Assembly (NCBI GenBank): GCA_037176725.1
Contig: JAZBRS010000026.1
Location: forward strand, 97,137,501 to 97,201,500
Source: Posidonia oceanica
Taxonomy: Eukaryota; Streptophyta; Magnoliopsida; Alismatales; Posidoniaceae
Length of the DNA: 64,000 nt
Direction of reading: 5' to 3'
Shown: positions 57,107 through 64,000 of the stretch, one piece after another
How the letters are laid out: each line of letters opens with the position of its first letter
Numbering within the stretch: position 1 is the stretch's first letter
The notes under the pieces: generated by a model
Seen by the model: only the letters and a program-made list of their open reading frames with translations
The model's database searches: none
What the model was told of the DNA's origin: nothing
Program-made: the position numbers and the translations under genes

Positions 57107-58309
57107 ATGGGCTTCCCTACTCTGTTAACTCCAACACACTGCTCGGAAACCCTGCGAGAATGGATCGGCAGGCTCACTCAAGAAGACTGTGAGAAGCTGC
57201 GCCTCTGGGGGATCCCAACTAAACTGCTGAAGGCCGCTGATGTGGAAGTCAGCCGTCACCTTCTGTGTGCCGCCGCAAGATTCTGGAAACCGGTGCACCA
57301 CGTCTTTCGCTTTGGCAGAACCGAGCTTACACCCACACTAGAAGAGGTGCGTCGGATCTGTGGCTTCTCCAAGATCATGGGACCGCCCATCTTCATGAGG
57401 CGTGACGGATATCTCACGGTCCTGAGCCAGCTAACTGGGCTCCCTACTCGAAGCTGCCAACAAAGACTGATCTGTACCAGTGGGCCTGAACCCATGCTTC
57501 GCCTAGCGCACTTTGACGATATCATGAAAAAGAGCGTCGAACTCGGAGACGAGCTGTGGCTCCAAGGGTTTGTCATCCGCTTCCTGGGCGAGCTGATCTT
57601 TACTCATGGCCGACTGACAGTGGCCATTGAGGTTGCAGAGATAGCATTAGCTGTGGTGACCCAGCACATAGACCTGGCACCAGTTGTTCTGGCAGAGACA
57701 TATCGCGGGCTGGACCGCATCTCTCACCGCTGCCGCCACTTCCACGGCTGCGGGGCACTCATACAAGTCTGGTTAGCTACACACTTAGAAATGAACTTTC
57801 TGCGCCCCCAGGTGCATGCTTTTGGAGCCTACTGCAGCAGCAACCGTGCCAAGACAGAAAAGAGCGTCAAAGAAGAGTACGAAAGGCTATCAGCACTGAC
57901 TGACGACGCTGTAACCTGGCGTATTGTCCCCTCTAAGGCCGAGCCATTCACTGTCTTTTTCAGCGCGCGTGACACACGGCTGATTGTGCTGCCAGGATTC
58001 ACTGTGGGTGTGGAATACCACCCTATCAGGGTCATGCGCCAGTTTGGCTTCCGACAGGGCGCCTTTGTTGACAGTACAGCACCCAAGCTTCTACAGACAT
58101 ATCCTCTTAGCACGACTGCCCCAACAAAGAAGCTCGCTAGTCTGATGCAGCACGGGGTGCGATCAACGGACATCGCAGCTGCAAGAGGTGTGGGGTGTAC
58201 CTCTGAGTACCTGACCGAGGTCCAAGAGCTCTGGCCTATCAATGAAATCCCGCCAGGCGACCCTCTATTCCCCGACTCCAGGCAGTCGAAGAAGGCCCGA
58301 ACCGGCTAG
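57107..58309 (+). CDS. PMD/DUF7745-like protein, sense and intronless, in element 3
   Basis: 400 codons from the ATG at 57,107 (MGFPTLLTPTH); the frame is open further upstream but without an ATG. Motifs: LRLWGIPTKLLKAADVEVSR, RFWKPVHHVFRFGR (about 57,280-57,321), LTPTLEEVRRICGF, LGDELWLQGFVIRFLGELIF (about 57,543-57,602), RLIVLPGFTVGVEYHPIR (about 57,977-58,030), RSTDIAAARG, and a basic end KKARTG. The middle phrase resembles the FWDP..RCFTF..VDLVPTIEEY signature of plant DUF7745/PMD-type proteins. It is homologous over its length to the antisense gene at 25,543-26,817 (roughly 70% at DNA level by eye). The 77-bp intron of that gene is exactly absent here. The ORF has no stop and may still encode a protein. 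PMD proteins are known as host factors in transposon silencing; what an element gains from one is unknown. Confidence 0.82.
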   Translation: MGFPTLLTPTHCSETLREWIGRLTQEDCEKLRLWGIPTKLLKAADVEVSRHLLCAAARFWKPVHHVFRFGRTELTPTLEEVRRICGFSKIMGPPIFMRRDGYLTVLSQLTGLPTRSCQQRLICTSGPEPMLRLAHFDDIMKKSVELGDELWLQGFVIRFLGELIFTHGRLTVAIEVAEIALAVVTQHIDLAPVVLAETYRGLDRISHRCRHFHGCGALIQVWLATHLEMNFLRPQVHAFGAYCSSNRAKTEKSVKEEYERLSALTDDAVTWRIVPSKAEPFTVFFSARDTRLIVLPGFTVGVEYHPIRVMRQFGFRQGAFVDSTAPKLLQTYPLSTTAPTKKLASLMQHGVRSTDIAAARGVGCTSEYLTEVQELWPINEIPPGDPLFPDSRQSKKARTG

Positions 58310-58849
58310 GGCACTTATGCAGCTACTATGTACTTTCTTTTCAAGTTATGCTGTATCTTTTGGCCTGCCACAGGCATGTAATCAAGATCTTTCAATGAAA
58401 AAGTGTTTTCTGCTGTCTGCTTGCACTTCAACACCTGCTTACTGCATTACATAATCATCGTCAACCTCATCTTGGGCCCTCTGGCCAGACTTGCAGCCAA
58501 CACAACGCAGGAAAAGTCCTCAGCAGTCAATCCGGAGTCCAGAATCTCTGCAGACCCACGCCGTCAAGCCATTCGGCGTCCCCAGCTGAGTCTTCAGCGG
58601 GCTGGCACCCCCAACTGCTCGGCGATAGGTCCGTCAACCTGTCATCATCCCCAGCGGGCTGGTACCCCAAACTGCTCGTCTGACAAACACGTCAGTTTTG
58701 TCTTCATCCTTCTACTTTCGATGCCAAGGACGCGTTGGCCAACCCCTGGTGTCATCCCGACACCAGGGGCATCTTTTGATCGCCCCTTGGTATCATCCTC
58801 CCCCTCCTTCCCTCATGATCTTCCTGGTGTCATGGGATGATTCGCTCTC
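58310..58849 (+). other. Element 3: proximal 3' untranslated region with a perfect hairpin
   Basis: Contains CAGCGGGCTGG twice (58,598 and 58,654), each followed by a cytosine-rich word and AACTGCTCG. At 58,743-58,769 there is a perfect 11-bp inverted repeat CCCCTGGTGTC / GACACCAGGGG with a 5-base loop. No coding signal. Confidence 0.6.
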
Positions 58850-59500
58850 GCAAAATCTTATCAATCATCAATCTCATCATTACCTCATCCCCTCTTTGCC
58901 GGCCGATAAGTCCGATATCTTATCATCTCTCATCATTACCTCATCCCCTCTTTGCCGGCCGATAAGTTCGATATCTTATCATCTCTCATCATTACCTCAT
59001 CCCCTCTTTGCCAGCCGATAAGTCCGATATCTTATCAATCATCAATCTCATCATTACCTCATCCCCTCTTTAACAATATCTCTCATCATTACCTCATCCC
59101 CTCTTTGCCGGCCGATAAGTCCGATATCTTATCAATCATCAATCTCATCATTACCTCATCCCCTCTTTGCCGGCCGATAAGTCCGATATCTTATCAATCA
59201 TCAATCTCATCATTACCTCATCCCCTCTTTATCAATATCTCTCATCATTACCTCATCCCCTCTTTGCCGACCGATAAGTCCGATATCTTATCAATCATCA
59301 ATCTCATCATTACCTCATCCCCTCTTTGCCGGCCAATAAGTCCGATATCTTATCATCTCTCATCATTACCTCATCCCCTCTTTGCCGGCCGATAAGTCCG
59401 ATATCTTATTAATCATCAATCTCATCATTACCTTATCCCCTCTTTGCCGGCCGATAAGTCCGATATCTTATCAATTCTCTCCTTTTCTTATCTTATCAAT
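58850..59500 (+). repeat. Tandem array I in 3' region of element 3 (53-68 bp units)
   Basis: About ten units of CATCATTACCTCATCCCCTC, then TTTGCCGGCC, then GATAAGTCCGATATCTTATC. Short units lead directly into the next; longer units add AATCATCAAT. Two units lack the GATAAG part and have an AACAATATC or ATCAATATC filler. GATAAG and CTTATC form a 6-bp inverted repeat in each full unit. Confidence 0.9.
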
Positions 59501-59599
59501 CATCAATTCTCTCCTTTTCTTATCAATATCAATCAATCAATTACTCTTTTTCTTATCAATCTCTCAATCAATCAATCAACAATCACGGCTCTCTCAGGC

Positions 59600-60410
59600 T
59601 GATAACCTAAACTATCATCTGGGCCGATCCATGGTTGGCCCGCAGTTGTGTTATACGGCTGACATCCAGTAACTGTCCCTTGCAATTGCGGTTTCCAATT
59701 GATAGGTCTGTAAACTATCCTCCAGTTGATAGGTCTGTAAACTATCCGCCAGTTGATAGGACTGTAAACTATCGCTAGGCTGATATCCTAAACTATCACC
59801 AGCAATTGCATTGTACGGCTGATATCCAGTAACTATCCCTCATCATTGCGCGTTTCCAGTTGATAGGTCTGTAAACTATCCGCCAGTTGATAGGTCTGTA
59901 AACTATCCGCCAGTTGATAGGTCTGTAAACTATCGCTCCAGTTGATAGGACTGTAAACTATCACGCGTAATCATGTTATACGGCTGACACCCAGTAACTG
60001 TCCCTCGCAAATGCCATTTTCAGTTGATAGGACTGTAAACTATCCGCCAGTTGATAGGTCTGTAAACTATCCGCCAGTTGATAGGTCTGTAAACTATCGT
60101 TCTAGTTGATAGGACTGTAAACTATCTGGCATTTGCGTTATACGGCTGATACCCAGTAACTATCACTCATGGTTTGTGGCTTCCAGTTGATAGGTCTGTA
60201 AACTATCCGCCAGTTGATAGGTCTGTAAACTATCCGCCAGTTGATAGGACTGTAAACTATCCCACACAACCATGTTATACGGCTGATATCCAGTAACTAT
60301 CACTCACAACTGCTCCGGTTGATAGGCCCGTAAACTATCACTCCAGGCTGATAACCTAAACTATCACTCCCGGTTGATAGGACCGTAAACTATCCAGACG
60401 ATAAGCCCGT
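59600..60410 (+). repeat. Higher-order tandem array II in 3' region of element 3 (27-bp subunits, about 160-bp period)
   Basis: The subunit is CCAGTTGATAGG, TCTGTAAACTATC, CG (27 bp), with GATAG/CTATC as inverted arms. Runs of three or four subunits are punctuated by a different segment starting TTATACGGCTGA and containing CCAGTAACT. That segment occurs at 59,651, 59,811 (variant TTGTACGGCT), 59,976, 60,138 and 60,275, spacing 160, 165, 162 and 137 bp. Confidence 0.9.
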
Positions 60411-60941
60411 CACCTTATCACCTTTTTGGCGTGGCCTTGTCCCAGGAAGGCAAAGTCGCGCACCCCCCTTTTTGGCGATAGGAGAGTTGGCCTCTCTCCC
60501 CTCGCACCCCCCTTTTTTCCCTTTTCTGCTAGCTCGCTCGCCGGGCGGGGACAAGCTGCACCCTTTCTTTTTCCCTGGCTTTGTCGCGCAAGTCTGGCCT
60601 TCCTGCCAGATCCTCGCGCCACATCGCGCTTTCCCTTTTTTCAGCATTTCTTTCGCATCATCTCTGCACCTTCAATTGCTAGCATTACAAGCCAGTCTAA
60701 CATCATCAGTATCATCTACACTGCATTCTTATCTGTACTAACCTTTGCGCTAACATTTGCATTGCATATGCACTAGCATGCATTGTATGCATTGCATCTC
60801 ATCCATCTGCATTCGCACGCATTTGCATTTTGCATTGCGGCAACGGGCTACGACGTTCGGTGTATCTGCCGAATAAGTAACTCACGCCAATAGCAATCAT
60901 TTGGCTCTCCGGTCAAATGGGGTGTCTTCTCAACCCTGAGC
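60411..60941 (+). other. Element 3: distal 3' untranslated region
   Basis: Contains two copies of GCGCACCCCCCTTTT/CTCGCACCCCCCTTTT (60,459 and 60,501) and a TGCATT-rich stretch (60,720-60,835). The end matches element 5 (CGAATAAGTAACTCACGCC at 60,879; AAATGGGGTGTC and TCAACCCTGAG at 60,915-60,940). The polypurine tract expected next is missing. ORFs here lack domains. Confidence 0.65.
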
Positions 60942-63900
60942 AGGCTGAATTGGCAAGATCTCGGGCGGCTAGGAAAAAAACCAAAATTACACCTTTCCCC
61001 CTCACCCTTCCTTTCAAATCAAAACCCCACCTCAAACCTCAAAACCAAACCTAGAACCACACTCATTTTCTAACCCAGAAAACCACCCCAAAACCCTCTC
61101 AAAACCTTACCCTGAAACCATCCAAGACCTTACCCTAAAACCATCCAAACCTAGGTCCAAACCAAACCCTAACTCTCCTCTTTACCCTTCAAAACAAGTC
61201 CAAACTCAACCTAGGATTACACCCCTTTCCCGAACCCAAAACATAACCAAAATCCATAGGAAAACTCACCATCCCTGACTCGACAAACCCACCAAAAATC
61301 CTAGAAACTTTCAAACCAAAACCACTCCTAAAAACCCTAGGAAACTTAGGCAAAACTACCCTTTTTCTACACCTTAAAACCCCTACAAAACCTTCTTGAA
61401 ATTAAACCAAAACTTCAGACCTAGCACTCCAAGCCCTAGCCTACCCACTCACCAATTTTCATCCCATTCCAAGACTCCTAAGCCTTCCATTCCCCCAAAT
61501 TATCCTTTTCTCTCTCTGGGATTATCGTTTTCTCTCTCCTCTCTCTCTCCTGATTATCATCTCTCTTTTCATCCCCTTCTTGCCCTTTTTCCTGCCTGGC
61601 TGTGGGCCCTCTTTGTGCTTCTACCCTTTCTCTACCTTATTCCCATTTTTACTTTATTTTTAACATTTTCCTTGAATTTTAAAAAATCGTTTTCCTCCAG
61701 CTCATCTCTTTCCCTTTTATTTCTCCCTTTTTCTCTTTTCTTCTTCCTTCTCCTTTTCTTTTCTTTCTTTTGCTAAAATCCATAAAAACCACTAAATCTG
61801 TAAAACTCTAAAACATAAGGGAAACAAACCAGAACTCTAAGAAAAATAATTAAAAAACATTAAACAAACAATTAAAAACTTAAACTTAACTAAATCAAGC
61901 TAAAAAAGAAATCAAGCATGTAAGCTAAAAAATGCAAAACAAACCAAAAGAAAATGCTGAAAAATCAAGGAAAAAACTAAAACAAAATCAAAACCCATCA
62001 AAAGTAAAAACCCTATCAAAAGAACTAAAAAAACAAACCCTAAAAAGAAGTAAAACAATTAAAAACACTAGGAAGAATAGTTAATGAAAGAAAAAAGCTT
62101 AACTTAACAAACCCAAGAAAAACAATTTGAGAACCTAATTAAAAAGAAAATGAGAAACACATTAAAAAGATTTAACAAAACTTAATCAAACAAGAGAAAC
62201 CTAATTAAAAAACATCAAGAAAAATTAACAAATAAAAAAATCAAAACCTAATTCAAAAGACTTAAGAAAGAAAAACCTAAAAGGCTAGAACTAAAAGCCC
62301 AAAACCCATTCCAATTAATACGAAAATAAATCCTAAAAACCCTAATTAATGTCCTAAATACTTAACAAGAAAAACACAATTTTGAAAACAATTTAAAAGA
62401 TTTAACAAACACTTAATCAAATGGAAAACAAATTAAGAACAAAACAAAACCTTAAAACCCTAATCAAGCCCAAAACACACTAATTAACCCTAAACAGTCA
62501 TTAAAAAAAATATAATTAAAATCCTAACTCACAACACAACCTTTCTAGTATTTTTACTTATTTTTAATTTATTTTTCCTAATTTTATTTCCTCACTTCTC
62601 CCTCTCCTTCTTCTTTCTCTTCTTTCTTTCTTTTTCTTCCTTCTCCCCTTTCTTTTGGTCCAACCCATTCAACTTTTCCCCTCCTTTCCTTCTTTCTTAA
62701 TTTCTTTTTTTCTCTCAAGCCCACAACCCACGGCCCATGCATTTCCCCTCCTCTTTCCCTCCTTCTCTTCTTCTTCTTCTTCCTCTCTTCTTCTCCTCTT
62801 CTCACAGAAACGACAGACCTCTCCCGCATTGGTTCTTCTTTTTCAAACCTCCACCTGACACCCAAGACTTCCCTCCATCACTCCCATACCCTGTGGCCGA
62901 CGACCCACACCAGCAACCCCCTCCATGCTCTGCCAAAGATGGCAGAAACCCATCCCCTTGACCAAAAACCATTGAATTTCAGTAGGGAGAGAGGAGATAA
63001 AAACAGCTTCATTTCCTTCACAACGGGACTTTTTTGGCTCACACCTGCAAACACCAAGTTCCCAGCTCTCTCACCCTTCTTCCAGAACCCAAAAACCCCT
63101 TGAAACCTTCCCAGAATCGGCCATCGAAGCTTTCAGCACCCAACACCCTCCAGACCGACCATCTCCACTGAAAATCCATCACCACGAACCTCCTAAAATC
63201 CCAGAACCTTGCCATTAGACTCACCAAACAACCACCTTCCCAAGCCACCCAGAATCGCGGCCTAAAACCTCCCACGCTCTTCACAGTCCACTACAAACAC
63301 TTGGGTCCTCTTTTTGCCCAAAAACTTCAAACCCCCATAACTTCCTCCACATTCAGTGAAATCCACTTCCGATTCCTCCCACGCACTCCCCAAGCAACCA
63401 CCTAGCCACCCGTACCCTTGGCTCGGCCTGGAACGCCGCACAACGCCGCGTCCACCTCGGCCTCTACCGGTGGAGCTCTGCTGAACCAGATCTCGCCCCA
63501 GGCTGTAGAACGTGCCCCTGGAAGCTTCGTCATCCTCCTCGGACCTCCGGCGACGCCCCCAAGCCTCCCCGGCACCAGCAGCCGCTGTCCTCCGCCGTCT
63601 CCACCTTCCTTCGGCCGGCCGAAAGTCACCTAGATGGGTGGACTCTCCCGGCGTGCGCAAGGGCTGAAGCAACCCTCCCCTGGATTCCTCTCGTCTCCCT
63701 CTTGCTCCTCGGCCTTTCCCCAGGGCTTTTCGTCGCCTGTGCCGCCCACAATCCCTCGCCGAAGTTCCCTTCTTCTCCGGCGTCGGCCACCCCCACAGCG
63801 GCCGTCGCGCGTCGCTCCGCCGCCCTACGCTCCGCAGCAGACCTCCTCCACCTCCCTCGCACCCCGCCGGTTCCCCCCCGCTCTCCGCCGCCCCGCGTCG

Positions 63901-64000
63901 TCCCTCCTCCGCCGGTCCAGAGCTTCGCCGGCGAACCTCCGGCTGTCATCCACCCCACTGTAAGCCACTGTTACTTCTTTTTATTTTTTTTGTAACTTAG
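60942..64000 (+). mobile_element. Element 3: 3' LTR, first 21 bp missing, cut by the window end
   Basis: It matches 39,577-42,640 of the 5' LTR with about 33 substitutions and two small indels by eye (about 1.1%). The terminal TGTTGACACCCC part (39,556-39,576 equivalent) and the polypurine tract are absent at the junction 60,941/60,942. Two thirds or more of the differences lie in the CpG-rich part after 62,940. Confidence 0.9.

Overview
The window is plant nuclear DNA. It consists almost entirely of nested Ty3/gypsy LTR retrotransposons of the Tat lineage (Ogre/Retand-like). The evidence is very long LTRs (2.6 to 6.1 kb), primer sites matching the 3' end of plant tRNA-Arg(ACG), a second archaeal-type RNase H after a degenerate first RNase H, an integrase without a chromodomain, and extra ORFs carrying plant mobile domain (PMD) proteins. 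An angiosperm with a large repetitive genome is likely; the species cannot be told from the sequence. No ordinary host gene, tRNA or rRNA gene was recognised.

Layout, left to right. (1) Element 1, minus strand, 1-775 plus 6,886-11,654: decayed gag-protease and leader, running off the left edge. It is split by (2) a 6.1 kb solo LTR (776-6,880, minus) with a perfect 5-bp target duplication GCTGG. (3) Element 2, plus strand, from 11,655: a 2.75 kb 5' LTR, primer site, leader, a gag-pol full of stops ending at 24,052, then a 3' region with two PMD-type genes on the opposite strand (25,543-29,778) that still have short GT-AG introns. Its 3' LTR is not found. (4) Element 4, minus, 30,263-35,179: 5' LTR, primer site, leader and a gag stub. 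Its leader and gag start repeat 1 kb of element 1. (5) Element 5, plus, 35,180-38,928: only the end of the 3' untranslated region, a polypurine tract and an LTR. (6) About 0.6 kb of unassigned DNA. (7) Element 3, plus, from 39,556 past the right edge: a 5.9 kb 5' LTR, primer site, leader, gag-pol in one frame with a few stops, a sense and intronless PMD ORF (57,107-58,309), a 3' untranslated region with two tandem arrays, and a 3' LTR that begins 21 bp short and has no polypurine tract. Its two LTRs differ by about 1.1% over the 3.06 kb visible, so it is the youngest piece.

The genes form retrotransposition modules: gag (capsid, zinc knuckle), protease, reverse transcriptase, two RNase H domains and integrase, followed by accessory PMD ORFs of unknown role. 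All copies here look inactive; most internal stops are TAG, as expected from decay of methylated cytosines.

The observations most worth following are the same PMD gene present antisense with an intron in one element and sense with that intron precisely removed in another; thirteen near-constant 29-bp dyad modules with variable cores in one LTR; a higher-order, satellite-like array in a 3' untranslated region; and short control blocks (a primer-site copy and a hairpin block) kept in five LTRs that are otherwise diverged.
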